Shown piece by piece: positions 27,918 through 39,384 of a stretch of 64,000 bases of DNA. This DNA comes from Acidobacteria bacterium UBA2999 (lineage in GTDB: Bacteria; Acidobacteriota; Vicinamibacteria; Vicinamibacterales; UBA2999). Position numbers and translations under genes: made by a program. Position 1 is the stretch's first letter, and every line of letters begins with the position of its first letter. The DNA is taken from positions 1-64,000 of the forward strand of contig DDZV01000026.1 in NCBI GenBank assembly GCA_002346475.1, given 5' to 3'. The notes below the pieces were generated by a model that was not told the DNA's origin, searched no databases, and saw only the letters and a program-made list of their open reading frames with translations.

Positions 27918-29588
27918 ATGCAGTACATCTACACCATGAAAGGCCTGGGGAAAATACATCCGCCAGATGCCGAAGTGTTGAAAGATATTTGGCTTTCATT
28001 TCTTCCCGGCGCAAAAATTGGAGTGCTCGGATTGAACGGGGCTGGAAAAAGCTCGTTGTTGCGTATTATGGCTGGCGAGGATCAAGAGTTTATAGGTGAA
28101 GCTTTTCCAGCAGAGAGTGTTTCAGTTGGTTTTCTACATCAAGAACCTCAACTTAATTCAAAGAAGTCTGTAATCGAAAATATTGAAGAGGGCGTTGCAG
28201 ATGTGAAGAACCTCCTTACACAGTACGATGAACTCAACAACAAACTTGGTGAGCAGCTTTCAACTCAAGAGATGAATCAAGTGCTTGAGAAACAAGGAGA
28301 GCTTCAGGATCAGATTGATGCAGTCAATGCATGGGATATTGATTCAAAACTTGAGTTGGCGATGGAAGCGCTAAGATGTCCGCCACCTGATGCTACAGTA
28401 TCCAATCTTTCTGGAGGAGAGAGGCGCCGTGTAGCGCTCTGTCGCCTACTGTTAAAGTCTCCTGATTTGTTGCTATTGGATGAGCCAACAAATCATCTTG
28501 ATGCTGAATCAGTAGCTTGGTTGGAGCGATTTCTTAAGGAGTACAAGGGCACTGTGGTTGCGGTAACTCATGATAGATATTTTCTCGATAATGTAGCTGG
28601 ATGGATACTTGAGCTTGATCGTGGTTCTGGTATTCCTTGGGAAGGTAACTATTCATCCTGGCTTGATCAGAAGCAGCAGCGTCTTTCTAATGAAGAAAAG
28701 ACTGAGACTAAGCGTCAGAAAACACTCAAACGTGAGTTGGAATGGATCAGAATGGCTCCGCGGGCTCGTCAAGCTAAAGGGAAGGCCCGTTTAAGAGCCT
28801 ATGAACAATTAGTTAGTGAAGACACGGCTCAACAGATCGATCGTGTTGAAATATACATCCCCCCAGGCCCACGGTTAGGTACCATGGTTGTTGAAGCTCG
28901 TGGTATTAAAAAGGCGTATGGTGATCTATTGCTTTTTGACGACCTAAGTTTTACCTTGCCGAGAGGTGGGATCGTTGGCGTGATAGGTCCAAACGGTGCA
29001 GGTAAAACTACGTTGTTTCACCTGCTAACTGGCCAGGAAAAGCCAGATGCGGGGACATTACGGTTAGGCGAGACAGTTGAACTTGGCTATGTTGATCAAT
29101 CTCGCGAGGCCCTCGATTCAGAAAAAACTGTTTGGGAAGAAATCTCTGGTGGTAAAGATGAACTGCAAGTCGGAAAGAATATGGTTGCGTCGCGCGCGTA
29201 TGTTTCTTGGTTCAACTTCAAAGGTGCCCAGCAACAACGTAAGGTTGGGTTCTTATCTGGGGGCGAGCGGAACCGTGTGCATATTGCGAAGCTACTTCGA
29301 CGTGGTTCAAATTTACTTTTACTTGACGAGCCAACGAATGATTTAGATGTTGATACTCTTCGCGCTCTTGAAGAAGCGCTTCTTAATTTTGCTGGTTGTG
29401 CAGTTGTAATTAGTCATGATCGTTGGTTTCTCGATCGAATTGCTACTCACATTTTAGCTTTTGAGGGAAATAGTTCAGCGGTTTGGTTTGAAGGGAACTA
29501 TGCAGATTATGAGGCCGATCGGCATCGGCGTTTGGGTAACGATGCAGATAGTCCACACCGTATTAAATACCGAAAGTTGACTCGTTAA
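27918..29588 (+). CDS. ettA: Energy-dependent translational throttle protein EttA (ABC-F)
   Basis: A 556-aa ABC-F ATPase that binds the ribosomal E site and gates entry into elongation according to ADP/ATP. It begins [16 protein letters not shown], typical of EttA. Two nucleotide-binding domains are present: GLNGAGKSS (38-46) with [15 protein letters not shown], and GPNGAGKTT with [15 protein letters not shown]; each is followed by LLDEPTN-L/D-LD. The linker between them (about 245-300, rich in R, K and Q) contains the PtIM segment. No membrane segments occur, consistent with ABC-F. Confidence 0.96.
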   Translation: MQYIYTMKGLGKIHPPDAEVLKDIWLSFLPGAKIGVLGLNGAGKSSLLRIMAGEDQEFIGEAFPAESVSVGFLHQEPQLNSKKSVIENIEEGVADVKNLLTQYDELNNKLGEQLSTQEMNQVLEKQGELQDQIDAVNAWDIDSKLELAMEALRCPPPDATVSNLSGGERRRVALCRLLLKSPDLLLLDEPTNHLDAESVAWLERFLKEYKGTVVAVTHDRYFLDNVAGWILELDRGSGIPWEGNYSSWLDQKQQRLSNEEKTETKRQKTLKRELEWIRMAPRARQAKGKARLRAYEQLVSEDTAQQIDRVEIYIPPGPRLGTMVVEARGIKKAYGDLLLFDDLSFTLPRGGIVGVIGPNGAGKTTLFHLLTGQEKPDAGTLRLGETVELGYVDQSREALDSEKTVWEEISGGKDELQVGKNMVASRAYVSWFNFKGAQQQRKVGFLSGGERNRVHIAKLLRRGSNLLLLDEPTNDLDVDTLRALEEALLNFAGCAVVISHDRWFLDRIATHILAFEGNSSAVWFEGNYADYEADRHRRLGNDADSPHRIKYRKLTR

Positions 29589-29616
29589 CTTCTTACTACT
29601 ATGAACAGATTTCTGG

Positions 29617-31443
29617 GTGGTGTTCGTGTCGTTTTCTGATCTGCGACAGTTTGTCAGTCATCTTGAGCATGACCGGGACTTAGTTACTGTTGATGTTCCA
29701 GTTGATGCTTATCTTGAGGTAGCTGAAATTCACCGTCGAGTGATCGCAGCTGGAGGCCCAGCTTTATTATTCACTAATGTCCGGACCACTAACGGAGAGC
29801 GTGCAACTTCTCGTTTGGTAACAAATCTTTTTGGCACAGCAAAACGTGCAGAACTTGCTTTTGGGGAACGTCCACACCGTCTCGTAAGACGTGCGGTTGA
29901 ATTAATTGAGACCTTACTTCCACCATCACCAGCAGCTCTTTGGGGTGCTAGGGATATTGCTTTTGACTTAATGAAGATAGGGACGCGCTACGTCAATAAA
30001 GGACCAGTATTAGATCAGATAACGACAGATATACGACTCAACCAATTGCCTGTGTTGACGTGTTGGCCAGAGGATGGTGGACCCTTTATTACTCTACCCC
30101 TTGTTTACACGGCGCATCCTAAACGGCGTGGTGGCCATAATTTAGGTATTTATCGCCTTCAAGTGCACGATCGTCAAACAACTGGGATGCATTGGCAGAT
30201 TGGTAAAGGGGGTGGCTTTCATTACGCTGCAGCTGAAAGGCTGGGTGAGGACTTGCCGGTAACCGTGTTTCTTGGGGGACCACCTGCTCTTATGCTTGCC
30301 GGAGTTGCGCCACTTCCAGAGAATATCCCTGAGTTATTACTAGCGTCATTGATCGCCGGTGAACGATTATCTTGTGTTAAAGGATACGGAGCGCACCCAA
30401 TAGTTGCCACTGCAGAATTTTCGTTAACGGGAGAAGTTCCACCCTACCTACGAAAGTCAGAGGGTCCGTTTGGTGATCACTATGGGTACTATTCACTTAA
30501 GCATGACTATCCAGTGTTTCAGGTTAAACAAATTACACACCGTTCTGACCCTCTGTACCCTGCGACTGTAGTAGGAAAGCCTCGACAGGAGGATTTCTAT
30601 ATTGGTAACTTGCTGCAAGAGTTACTTTCACCGCTATTTCCACTGGTCATGCCAGGCGTGAAGCGATTATGGTCTTATGGAGAAACTGGATATCATTCCT
30701 TAGCAGCCGCTGTTGTGAAGGAGCGTTATCGTCGAGAAGCAATGGCGAGCGCATTACGTATCCTTGGAGAGGGCCAGCTCGCTCTTACTAAGTTTCTTTT
30801 AGTAACCGATCATGACGTAGATTTAAATAATTTTAAATCTACACTTGAGCATATTCTTGCGCGTACACAACCTGAGACAGATCTATACGTCCTAGGTAAT
30901 ATGTCAATGGATACACTTGATTACACGGGTCCACGAGTAAACGAAGGTTCAAAAGGAATCTGGCTCGGTCTTGGTGATCCGGTTCGAGAGTTGCCGCGTG
31001 TATTTTCTGCTTCCAGTGTTCCACTAGGAATTTTTGATATTCAAGTTTTCTGCGGTGGTTGTTTAGTCATTGGTGGACCAGCGTACGAAAAAGAACCTGA
31101 TCTAGCTTCTAGAGTTGCCACGGAACAAGTATTTTCAGAATGGCCGCTTGTGGTTATTAGTGATGAGCCACTGCGTGCTTCGGCTAGTGAGATGAACTTC
31201 TTGTGGACAACATTTACTAGATTTGAACCAGCGGCTGACTTACATGCTGGGAGTCGAAAGATTGTTCGCAATCACATTACGTACCATGGACCAATTGTCC
31301 TTGATGCTCGTTTGAAGCCAGGGTTTCCTGGCGAGTTGACATGTCAGGATGACATTTCTTCTCGGGTCAGTACACGCTGGAAGGAATATTTTCCTGATGG
31401 AAGAGTTGAAATGGGTGATGCGGAGCGTGGTCATTTGGATTAA
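29617..31443 (+). CDS. UbiD family decarboxylase
   Basis: A 608-aa member of the UbiD superfamily, prenylated-FMN-dependent (de)carboxylases acting on aromatic or alpha,beta-unsaturated acids, including steps in ubiquinone and futalosine-menaquinone synthesis. Signatures are FSDLRQFVSHLE at the N-terminus, RGGHNLGIYRLQVHDRQTTGMHWQ, EFSLTGEVPPYLRKSEGPFGDH, TVVGKPRQED and KFLLVTDHDVDLNN. The start is one of three nearby GTG codons; I use 29617, but 29620 and 29626 fit equally. No ubiX-like gene is in the window. The precise substrate is undetermined. Confidence 0.88.
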   Translation: MVFVSFSDLRQFVSHLEHDRDLVTVDVPVDAYLEVAEIHRRVIAAGGPALLFTNVRTTNGERATSRLVTNLFGTAKRAELAFGERPHRLVRRAVELIETLLPPSPAALWGARDIAFDLMKIGTRYVNKGPVLDQITTDIRLNQLPVLTCWPEDGGPFITLPLVYTAHPKRRGGHNLGIYRLQVHDRQTTGMHWQIGKGGGFHYAAAERLGEDLPVTVFLGGPPALMLAGVAPLPENIPELLLASLIAGERLSCVKGYGAHPIVATAEFSLTGEVPPYLRKSEGPFGDHYGYYSLKHDYPVFQVKQITHRSDPLYPATVVGKPRQEDFYIGNLLQELLSPLFPLVMPGVKRLWSYGETGYHSLAAAVVKERYRREAMASALRILGEGQLALTKFLLVTDHDVDLNNFKSTLEHILARTQPETDLYVLGNMSMDTLDYTGPRVNEGSKGIWLGLGDPVRELPRVFSASSVPLGIFDIQVFCGGCLVIGGPAYEKEPDLASRVATEQVFSEWPLVVISDEPLRASASEMNFLWTTFTRFEPAADLHAGSRKIVRNHITYHGPIVLDARLKPGFPGELTCQDDISSRVSTRWKEYFPDGRVEMGDAERGHLD

Positions 31444-31493
31444 GTCATTAATAATTTTCTTGATGGTTCATAAGTTTCCAAGCAGCATTTATA

Positions 31494-31889
31494 ATGGTGA
31501 AAGACGTGAGTGATATAACAACCCGTGGTATACGTGTGAAAGTGGTGAGTACGTACCTCCCAGAGCAAAGTTCACCTCGTGACAGTCAGTATTTGTTTAC
31601 TTATCACGTGAGCATTTCCAATGAGGGCACAGAGACAGCACAGCTAATTTCTCGAGAGTGGACTATTACCAATGCCGAAGGGGAAGTGGAGCATGTTAAG
31701 GGTCCAGGTGTGGTAGGGGAGCAACCAGTGCTTTCACCTGGAAGTGCTTTTGAATACTCTAGCTTCTGCCCTTTAAAAACAGCTGTTGGAACAATGCATG
31801 GAACCTATCAGATGGTGACATCTGATGGAGAAAAGTTTGATGCTTCTATTGCTCCTTTCACATTAGCAACTCCAAATTCTCTGAATTGA
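31494..31889 (+). CDS. apaG: ApaG family protein
   Basis: A 131-aa ApaG-domain protein, a small fibronectin-type-III-like fold. The family name derives from Salmonella CorD/ApaG, linked to Co2+ resistance and Mg2+ efflux; its biochemical activity is not settled. Clear signatures are SPRDSQYLFTYHVSISNEG, QLISREWTITNAEGEVEHVKGPGVVGEQPVL and the later GTMHGTYQMV. It stands alone 50 bp after the ubiD-family gene and 77 bp before the ABC exporter. Confidence 0.93.
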   Translation: MVKDVSDITTRGIRVKVVSTYLPEQSSPRDSQYLFTYHVSISNEGTETAQLISREWTITNAEGEVEHVKGPGVVGEQPVLSPGSAFEYSSFCPLKTAVGTMHGTYQMVTSDGEKFDASIAPFTLATPNSLN

Positions 31890-31966
31890 TTTGTGCTCCT
31901 GCCTAGAAGGTGTGGCATCTAGTCAGAGTTTGGCTAGGTTGTTTGTAGTACAGTGATTACATTCCC

Positions 31967-33802
31967 ATGAAAAAGAAAAAGAAAGTAACTCTTTCAGCTG
32001 TTTGGAGTGAGGCCAGAAACCTTGTCTGGGTATATCGACGGCGTCTCATGCTTGGTCTTATTCTGATGCTGATAGGTCGAGTTTCCGGCCTCGTGTTGCC
32101 TGGGACATCTAAGTATTTAATTGATGATGTTATAGGTAACAACCGAACAGAGTTGCTTGTACCGCTCGCAATTGCTGCTGGTGCAGCAACCATTGTACAA
32201 GCGATAACAGCTTTTGCGCTTTCTCAGATTCTTGGTGTTGCAGCGCAGCGGGCAATTACTGACATGCGCAAACACGTGCAGGCACGGGTTATGCGACTTC
32301 CAGTACGGTACTTTGATTCAACACAGACTGGTGTACTGATTTCTCGAATTATGACGGACGCTGAAGGAATTCGGAACCTCGTCGGCACTGGTCTTGTGCA
32401 ACTAGTTGGGGGCCTAGTGACAGCGGTGCTAGGTCTTGGCGTATTGTTTTGGCTTAATTGGGAACTTACCACTATCACAATTGTTGTACTTGGTGTATTT
32501 GGTGCAGGAATGGCTTATGCGTTTAACACACTACGGCCATTGTTTCGTGAACGGGGAAAGATTACAGCTGATGTGACTGGACGGCTCACTGAAGCGCTAG
32601 GTGGTATCCGCGTTGTTAAATCTTATACGGCTGAAAAGCGTGAAGAGATTATCTTTGCTAAAGGGGCCCATCGTCTATTAAGAAACATTGCGAAATCTAT
32701 GACTGGAGTCTCGGCTACAACTGCAGGCGGTACGGCTATCGTGGGTCTCATCGGGATGCTGATGCTTGTATTTGGCGGGCAAGCCATTATTAATGGTGAG
32801 ATGACGTTAGGCGATCTTGTCATGTACATATTTTTCATCGGTCTTGTTTCTGCACCGCTGATTGGAATTGCTCAAATTGGCACTCAGATCACTGAGGCGT
32901 TTGCTGGACTTGACCGCATTCGTGAAATTTTAGATATGCGTACGGAAATGGATGATGATGTTGGCCGTACTCCGATCGGAAGATTAGAAGGGAATGTTGA
33001 ATTTGACCATGTCTGGTTCGAGTACAACCCTGGACAACCGGTCCTGAAGGAGGTTTCATTCCATGCGCCTGCTGGAACAACAACGGCCTTGGTTGGTTCA
33101 AGCGGTTCCGGAAAGAGCACTCTTATAAGTCTTGTTATGGCTTTTAATCGTCCTGGTCGTGGGCGCGTGCTTATTGATGGAAACGACCTTGCCTCTGTCC
33201 AATTGGGTGATTATCGGGAACAGACAGCCTCCGTATTACAAGAAAATTTTCTTTTTGATGGAACCATTGCTGAAAATATTGCTTATGCACGGCCTAATGC
33301 TTCAATGGATCAAATTCGACAAGCTTGCCAGATTGCACACTGTGAGGAGTTTATTCTTCAATTTCCAAACGAGTACAGCACTATTGTTGGAGAGCGTGGC
33401 ATTAAGTTGTCTGGAGGACAGCGCCAACGCGTTTCAATTGCACGAGCTGTTTTGTCTGACCCTCGTATTTTGATTCTAGACGAAGCTACATCCAGTCTAG
33501 ACAGCGAAAGCGAGCAAATGATTCAAGATGGCCTCCGGCAACTCCGTTCTGGCCGCACGACCTTCGTAATTGCACACCGTCTTTCTACCATTCGCAGTGC
33601 GGATCAGATTCTTGTACTTGAGGAAGGGAAAATTATTGAAAGTGGAAACCATGAAGCCTTGCTTGCTCTTGGTGGTCGGTATCGCCAGTTGTACGACAAA
33701 CAGTATCGCTTCGAAACGAACCAATTCATCAATCCTGGTGAGGATTTTACTCAAGAACAAACAAAGGTTGCAGTTACTACTCGTACGAATAATGCTCTGT
33801 GA
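31967..33802 (+). CDS. ABC exporter, fused membrane and ATPase domains (MsbA-like)
   Basis: A 611-aa half-transporter of the type I exporter family. Five or six membrane helices occupy residues 25-310. The ATPase domain carries Walker A GSSGSGKST near 377-385, the signature LSGGQRQRVSIARA near 480, Walker B ILILDEATSSLDSESE and the switch AHRLSTI. It should act as a homodimer. MsbA-type lipid A flipping is a plausible role given lpxD and lpxB nearby, but drug or peptide exporters have the same architecture, so the substrate is open. The lysine-rich start (MKKKKKVTL) is consistent with a cytoplasmic N-terminus. Confidence 0.93.
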   Translation: MKKKKKVTLSAVWSEARNLVWVYRRRLMLGLILMLIGRVSGLVLPGTSKYLIDDVIGNNRTELLVPLAIAAGAATIVQAITAFALSQILGVAAQRAITDMRKHVQARVMRLPVRYFDSTQTGVLISRIMTDAEGIRNLVGTGLVQLVGGLVTAVLGLGVLFWLNWELTTITIVVLGVFGAGMAYAFNTLRPLFRERGKITADVTGRLTEALGGIRVVKSYTAEKREEIIFAKGAHRLLRNIAKSMTGVSATTAGGTAIVGLIGMLMLVFGGQAIINGEMTLGDLVMYIFFIGLVSAPLIGIAQIGTQITEAFAGLDRIREILDMRTEMDDDVGRTPIGRLEGNVEFDHVWFEYNPGQPVLKEVSFHAPAGTTTALVGSSGSGKSTLISLVMAFNRPGRGRVLIDGNDLASVQLGDYREQTASVLQENFLFDGTIAENIAYARPNASMDQIRQACQIAHCEEFILQFPNEYSTIVGERGIKLSGGQRQRVSIARAVLSDPRILILDEATSSLDSESEQMIQDGLRQLRSGRTTFVIAHRLSTIRSADQILVLEEGKIIESGNHEALLALGGRYRQLYDKQYRFETNQFINPGEDFTQEQTKVAVTTRTNNAL

Positions 33803-33896
33803 GAGCTTTCTCAGAAGTAGAAAGGTTGCTGTCTACTCCTGATATCTAACGCGACGAAGTTTAGATGTCTATTTTGTAGCTATTGATTGATCTGAT

Positions 33897-34892
33897 ATGG
33901 AATACGTGAAATTTGGAAGGACTGGCTTAAAAGTGTCCAGACTTTGTTTGGGATGTATGAGCTATGGAACATCAGCGTGGAGGCCTTGGGTTCTTGATGA
34001 AGCTCAAAGTTATAAATGTTTTCAGACTGCCTTTGAGTTAGGTTTTAACTTTTTTGACACAGCAGATATGTACTCACGTGGCGTGAGTGAAGAAGTGACT
34101 GGTCGAGCAGTTAGAGAATATTCATCTCGCGATCAAACGATTATTGCTACAAAGGCCTACTATCCTACGGGTGATGGCCCTAACGATCGAGGGCTTTCTC
34201 GCAAACATTTATTTGATGCGATAGATAGCTCCCTCCGTCGTCTTGGAACTGATTACATCGATTTATTTCAGATACATCGTTGGGATTCAGAAACACCGAT
34301 AGAGGAAACTTTACGGGCTCTTGACGATATTGTTAGCAGTGGAAAAGCTCGGTATGTTGGAGCATCAAGTTGCTATTCGTGGCAGTTTGCTCAAGCTCTT
34401 GCTATGGCAGATCAACGTGGCTGGGCTCGGTTTGATTCAATGCAGAATCATTACAACCTTGTATATCGCGAGGAAGAACGAGAAATGATTCCGCTTTGTC
34501 GTGCTGAAGAAATAGCCATTATTCCCTGGAGTCCATTAGCAAGAGGCTTACTAGCCAGGCCCCAAAAACAAAGTGCTACTGTCGACACCTTACGTTCAAA
34601 AACAGACGATCTAGCTCAGAAGTTTTACACTCAGAGCAGCGATTTTGAGATTGTTGCACGGTGTCATCAAGTAGCCGAACAACGAGGTGTGGCATCAGCG
34701 CAAATTGCTCTTGCATGGTTGCTTTGCCAGCCAGGTGTTACTGCTCCTATTGTTGGTGCAACGCAACCGGGACAAATTAAGGAAATGGCCGGTGCTCTTG
34801 ATATTCAGCTTGACGAAACTGAATGTAAGTTCTTAGAAGAAAAGTATCAGCCACATGCTGTTGTCGGCATGAGAGCTGGATTGCCTCGCTAA
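33897..34892 (+). CDS. Aldo/keto reductase
   Basis: A 331-aa NADPH-dependent oxidoreductase of the AKR family (YajO/Tas-like branch). The catalytic tetrad is visible as Asp54 and Tyr59 (FFDTADMYSRG), Lys86 (IIATKAYY) and His127 (DLFQIHRWD). The C-terminal cofactor segment PIVGATQPGQIKE is present. It opens MEYVKFGRTGLKVSRLCLGCMSYG, typical of the branch. The natural substrate is unknown. It ends 40 bp before the convergent GNAT gene. Confidence 0.93.
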   Translation: MEYVKFGRTGLKVSRLCLGCMSYGTSAWRPWVLDEAQSYKCFQTAFELGFNFFDTADMYSRGVSEEVTGRAVREYSSRDQTIIATKAYYPTGDGPNDRGLSRKHLFDAIDSSLRRLGTDYIDLFQIHRWDSETPIEETLRALDDIVSSGKARYVGASSCYSWQFAQALAMADQRGWARFDSMQNHYNLVYREEEREMIPLCRAEEIAIIPWSPLARGLLARPQKQSATVDTLRSKTDDLAQKFYTQSSDFEIVARCHQVAEQRGVASAQIALAWLLCQPGVTAPIVGATQPGQIKEMAGALDIQLDETECKFLEEKYQPHAVVGMRAGLPR

Positions 34893-34932
34893 AGCCAGCC
34901 TGTTGATCCGAGTAATTTTGGGTTCATACGAT

Positions 34933-35526
34933 CTAGGCCTGGGTCACATTCCTTCGACTAGTGTGGGATCGGAGTACATCGACTGTTAAATGTTTACTTA
35001 GATAGACTTTTGAGTTTCTGTTGTCAACAGGATGTCGTTCGTATTTGATGACGTTAAATTCAAGCTGGTCGAGTGTTCCACGCATATCGTAAGAGTGGTT
35101 TTTGGTTTTGACTAGAACTTCATGAAAACCAACTGCATGAGCCCATTCTTCTGATTGTTCAGTTAGCGCTCGAAAATGTCCTTGCCCCCTCCAATCTGTG
35201 CGCGTGCCTCCGAGCCAATTATAAAGAACTCTACGTTCATCAAAGGACACAACATCCTGCACACGCTCTACTAGGTCTATGAGCTTAGGGTCTTTTTCTT
35301 TGGCATGTAATTCGTGCACGACTTTATAAGAGACAGGCACGACAGTTTCTGTTGTATCAGTAGTGAGATTTGACTCAGCCATCAAAATAAGAAACTCTCG
35401 GTTTTTCAGGCGATCAATAATTTCAGCTGCAGTTTTCTTAAGAGGGAACTCGCCGAAGTATTCCTCTATATATTGGATTTCGAGGGCTCCACTTTCGAGC
35501 GAATACTGTTTAATGAGGTATTCCAC
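34933..35526 (-). CDS. GNAT-fold acetyltransferase-like protein
   Basis: A 197-aa protein with a GNAT-type core. The acetyl-CoA loop is best seen in TDWRGQGHFRAL (R-G-x-G), followed by a helix and GFHEVLVKTKNHSYDMRGTLDQLEFNVI, the usual beta5-helix4 pattern in which a residue of the peptide changes to a new helix. The N-terminal half is less typical. The acceptor is unknown. It lies just downstream of metH on the same strand, 60 bp after it, and may be part of the same transcript. Confidence 0.72.
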   Translation of the reverse strand: MEYLIKQYSLESGALEIQYIEEYFGEFPLKKTAAEIIDRLKNREFLILMAESNLTTDTTETVVPVSYKVVHELHAKEKDPKLIDLVERVQDVVSFDERRVLYNWLGGTRTDWRGQGHFRALTEQSEEWAHAVGFHEVLVKTKNHSYDMRGTLDQLEFNVIKYERHPVDNRNSKVYLSKHLTVDVLRSHTSRRNVTQA

Positions 35527-35585
35527 TTTTTAAAGAATTAAATAGTTAGACAATAGTTATAGAGCTTTCGCTGAGTTACTACAAC

Positions 35586-38500
35586 CTATGGTTCGTAGCT
35601 TAAGTTTGGTGTTAGCCACTTTTCAGTTTTAGTTATAGACCAGCCCTTTCGTTTTGCATAATTTTCCACCTGATCTCGGCCGATTCGACCAACTGTAAAA
35701 TATTTGGCTTCTGGATGAGAAAGATAGAGTCCACTTACTGATGCCGCTGGAGACATCGCACAGGACTCTGTAAGGGTAATGCCAAACTGCTCAGCATTTA
35801 GAAGCGAAAAAAGTGTTTGTTTCTCACTGTGGTCTGGACAAGCTGGATAACCAAAAGCTGGGCGTATACCTCGATAACGTTCTTCGATGAGATCTTCTGG
35901 TGTTGATTCTTTTCCAGTTTCGTATCCCCATGACTGGCGAGCAGACTGATGCAGGTATTCTGCGAAGGCTTCTGCCATACGATCAGCCAAGGCTTTTACG
36001 AGAATAGCATTGTAGTCATCATTCTCAAGTTCGAACTGTTCTACAAGGTCTTCAACACCGATACCAGCAGTGACTGCGAAGGCGCCCACATAGTCAGTAA
36101 GTCCACTATCCAGTGGCGCAACAAAGTCAACCAATGAGCGATTTGATTGATTCTTACCCTGGCTTTGCTGTTGTCGGAGCATATGAAATCTTGTTAATTC
36201 TTGCGACAGCTTTGTGTTTAGAGATGATCCAGTTTTATTTAGCTTTGCGTCCTTTGGCACTTGATAAAGCAGGATGTCTTCACCGTCACTATTTGCTGGC
36301 CAGAAACCGTAAACGCCACGAGCCGTGATTAAGTCTTCGCGAATAATCTTTTCAAGTAACTGTTGTCCATTTTTATAAAGTTCTTGTGCGGCAGTTCCAT
36401 ACTTTTGGTGTTTTAGAATAGCTGGGAACCGACCTTTCAATTCCCATGCGGCAAAGAATAGTGTCCAGTCTATGAAGGGCACGAGCTTTTCTAGAGAGAC
36501 TTTTACAGGCCTTGGTCCAGTGAATGATGGAGTGGCAATAACTTCTGGTTGCCATTGCAGGTCTAAACGCTTTTTCAGCGTATCGGCATAGGGTAGTAAG
36601 GGGTTCTGTTTTAGTGCACTGTGCTGGTTTCGAAGGCGTGCATGCTTAGCCTCGTTTTTTGCTTCAAAAGATTTCTTTCGTGTTTGAGTTAGGAGGCCCG
36701 ATACTACATCAACAGCGCGTGATGCATCCAGGACATGTACAACAGGGAGATCGTATTCTGGAGCAATTTTAACTGCTGTATGCAAAGGGCTAGTTGTCGC
36801 ACCACCAATTAAGAGTGGAGTGCGAAAGCCACGACGTTTCATCTCACGAGCAACAAATACCATCTCATCAAGCGATGGCGTGATCAAACCGCTGAGTCCT
36901 ATTAGGTCGACGTTTTCTTCGATAGCCTTCTGCAGAATTGTATCGGCTGGCACCATTACACCGAGGTCAATGACTTGATAGTTATTGCAGCCAAGTACAA
37001 CACCTACAATATTTTTTCCGATGTCATGCACATCTCCTTTGACCGTAGCCATCAGAATTGTAGGTTTTTTTTCAGCTTCTTTTGAGTGTTGTTTCTCTCT
37101 TTCCATGTATGGCAGGAGGTACGCGACACCTTTTTTCATTACTCTGGCACTTTTTACAACTTGTGGAAGGAACATCTTACCGGCACCAAAGAGGTCTCCA
37201 ACGATTTTCATTCCGTCCATTAGAGGCCCTTCGATTACATCCAGAGGGCGCGACAGTGTTTGTCTGGCTTCTTCTACGTCATCTTCAACGAAGTCTACAA
37301 TTCCATGAATTAGGGCATGGGATAGGCGCTCACTTACTGTGCCTTTACGCCACGTGAGGTCAGCTACTTGCTTAGTTCCATCACCTTTCACTGTGTCAGC
37401 GAATTGCACAAGACGTTCAGTTGCATCGGGACGTCTATTGAAAATAATGTCTTCAACATGTGTAAGTAGTTCTTTTTGAATATCTTCGTACACAACAAGT
37501 TGGCCAGCGTTGACGATCCCCATATCTAGACCTGCCTTAATAGCGTGATAGAGAAATGCGGAATGGATAGCCTCTCGAACAATATTGTTTCCACGGAAGG
37601 AGAAAGAAAGATTGCTAATACCACCACTAATCTTTATGCCTGGGCATGTTTTCTTAAGGATGCGTGTCGCCTCAATAAAGTTCACGGCGTAGTCCTGGTG
37701 TTCCTCTAGTCCAGTAGCAATCGCTAAGATGTTAGGGTCGAAGATAATGTCTGTTGGTTCAAAATTAGCTTCTTTCGTTAATAATTTATAGGCTCTTTGG
37801 CAGATTTCTACTTTTCGTTTGACTGTGTCTGCTTGTCCTTGTTCGTCGAAGGCCATGACTACAGTGCCAGCACCGTAACGTTGGATTATGGATGCTTTTC
37901 GAAGGAAGTCCTCTTCGCCTTCCTTTAGACTAATTGAATTGACAATCGCCTTACCTTGAACACACTTGAGACCAGCTTCGAGGACAGACCATTTTGAACT
38001 GTCGATCATTATAGGAATGCGAGAAATCTCTGGTTCCGTTGAGATTAAGTTGAGGAAGGTTGTCATAGCATGCTCAGAATCAAGCATGCCTTCATCCATA
38101 TTAACGTCTAAGATATTGGCACCTCCTCGAACTTGTTCTAATGCAATGTTCGTTGCCTCCGTATAGTCTCCAGCACTTATCAGGCGTGCGAAACGTTTAG
38201 ATCCAGTAACGTTGGTCCGTTCACCAATCATGATGAAATTGCTATCTGGTCTGATTGCGAGAGTTTCTAGGCCTGAGAACTTCGTTAAACGCAAGTCACT
38301 TGCTACTATTTTTTTGTGTTGAGATGTCCTGTTCGCAGTTAATCCGTTTGGTATCTGGCGTGGCCTAGGATTCACATTAGTTAAGGCTTTTCCAAGAGCT
38401 CTAATATGTTCTGGTGTTGTTCCGCAGCAACCACCAAGGATATTGACCAAGCCGCTTTCCCCGAAGCCTTGCAATAGTTGTGAAGTTTTTTCTGGAAGTT

Positions 38501-39353
38501 CATCGTATTCCCCAAAGGCATTTGGAAGGCCAGCATTCGGATAGCAAGTTACGTAACTTTCACTGATCCGAGCAAGCTCACTCAACCAAGGGCGCATTTC
38601 ATTGGCACCAAGGGCGCAATTTAAGCCAATGCTGAATGGCTTAACGTGTCGCACTGACTCATAAAATGCATCTAGAGTCTGTCCAGAGAGTGTGCGACCA
38701 CTACGATCTGTGATCGTTACCGATACCATCAGTGGAAGTTTTGTACCAGTTTTATCAAATGCTTCTTGTGTAGCTAGAAAAGCAGCCTTCGCATTTAGGG
38801 TGTCAAATATTGTTTCAATGAGTAGAAGATCGCAGCCACCATGGATAAGTCCGAGAATTTGGTCGTAGTACGCTAGCTTCACTTCGTCGAACGTTGTTGA
38901 TCGTAAGGACGGGTTATTAATATCAGGAGAAATTGAAAGCGAGCGATTGGTTGGTCCAATTGATCCAGCGACAAAGCGAGGCTGTTCTGGTGTGCGAAGT
39001 GTCCAGGTTTTTGCAGCAGTTTTAGCAAGTTGTGCCCCTGCAACATTAAGTTCGTACGAGAATTGCTCAAGTTGGTAGTCGGATTGTGAAATAGCATTAG
39101 AGTTGAATGTGTTTGTTTCAACAATGTCTGCTCCCGCTTCAAAATATTCGTCATGAATTTTTTCGATAGTTGAAGGGCGAGTAAGTACCAGCAGGTCGTT
39201 GTTGCCTTTGAGATTGCATGTATGGTTACGGAAACGCTCGCCTCGGAAGTCAGCTTCGTTTAGTTGGCAACGCTGAATCATTGTCCCCATTGCACCATCG
39301 AGTACAAGAATTCGCTTCGCTAAGAGTGAATGCAACTGGTCAGTGACGTTCAC
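35586..39353 (-). CDS. metH: Cobalamin-dependent methionine synthase
   Basis: MetH transfers a methyl group from 5-methyltetrahydrofolate to homocysteine. I take the GTG at 39353 as the start: it gives [10 protein letters not shown], has AGGGAG nine nt upstream, and avoids overlapping the regulator gene, unlike an ATG at 39434. The protein is then about 1255 aa. Domains in order are: homocysteine domain with zinc cysteines ([20 protein letters not shown]), pterin domain, B12 cap and Rossmann domain with the cobalt-ligand motif DVHDIGKN, and the AdoMet reactivation domain ([12 protein letters not shown]). It is downstream of the ArsR-methyltransferase gene by 31 bp, probably one operon. Confidence 0.96.
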   Translation of the reverse strand: MNVTDQLHSLLAKRILVLDGAMGTMIQRCQLNEADFRGERFRNHTCNLKGNNDLLVLTRPSTIEKIHDEYFEAGADIVETNTFNSNAISQSDYQLEQFSYELNVAGAQLAKTAAKTWTLRTPEQPRFVAGSIGPTNRSLSISPDINNPSLRSTTFDEVKLAYYDQILGLIHGGCDLLLIETIFDTLNAKAAFLATQEAFDKTGTKLPLMVSVTITDRSGRTLSGQTLDAFYESVRHVKPFSIGLNCALGANEMRPWLSELARISESYVTCYPNAGLPNAFGEYDELPEKTSQLLQGFGESGLVNILGGCCGTTPEHIRALGKALTNVNPRPRQIPNGLTANRTSQHKKIVASDLRLTKFSGLETLAIRPDSNFIMIGERTNVTGSKRFARLISAGDYTEATNIALEQVRGGANILDVNMDEGMLDSEHAMTTFLNLISTEPEISRIPIMIDSSKWSVLEAGLKCVQGKAIVNSISLKEGEEDFLRKASIIQRYGAGTVVMAFDEQGQADTVKRKVEICQRAYKLLTKEANFEPTDIIFDPNILAIATGLEEHQDYAVNFIEATRILKKTCPGIKISGGISNLSFSFRGNNIVREAIHSAFLYHAIKAGLDMGIVNAGQLVVYEDIQKELLTHVEDIIFNRRPDATERLVQFADTVKGDGTKQVADLTWRKGTVSERLSHALIHGIVDFVEDDVEEARQTLSRPLDVIEGPLMDGMKIVGDLFGAGKMFLPQVVKSARVMKKGVAYLLPYMEREKQHSKEAEKKPTILMATVKGDVHDIGKNIVGVVLGCNNYQVIDLGVMVPADTILQKAIEENVDLIGLSGLITPSLDEMVFVAREMKRRGFRTPLLIGGATTSPLHTAVKIAPEYDLPVVHVLDASRAVDVVSGLLTQTRKKSFEAKNEAKHARLRNQHSALKQNPLLPYADTLKKRLDLQWQPEVIATPSFTGPRPVKVSLEKLVPFIDWTLFFAAWELKGRFPAILKHQKYGTAAQELYKNGQQLLEKIIREDLITARGVYGFWPANSDGEDILLYQVPKDAKLNKTGSSLNTKLSQELTRFHMLRQQQSQGKNQSNRSLVDFVAPLDSGLTDYVGAFAVTAGIGVEDLVEQFELENDDYNAILVKALADRMAEAFAEYLHQSARQSWGYETGKESTPEDLIEERYRGIRPAFGYPACPDHSEKQTLFSLLNAEQFGITLTESCAMSPAASVSGLYLSHPEAKYFTVGRIGRDQVENYAKRKGWSITKTEKWLTPNLSYEP

Positions 39354-39384
39354 GATGAGATGCTCCCTTACTTGATGACAACTT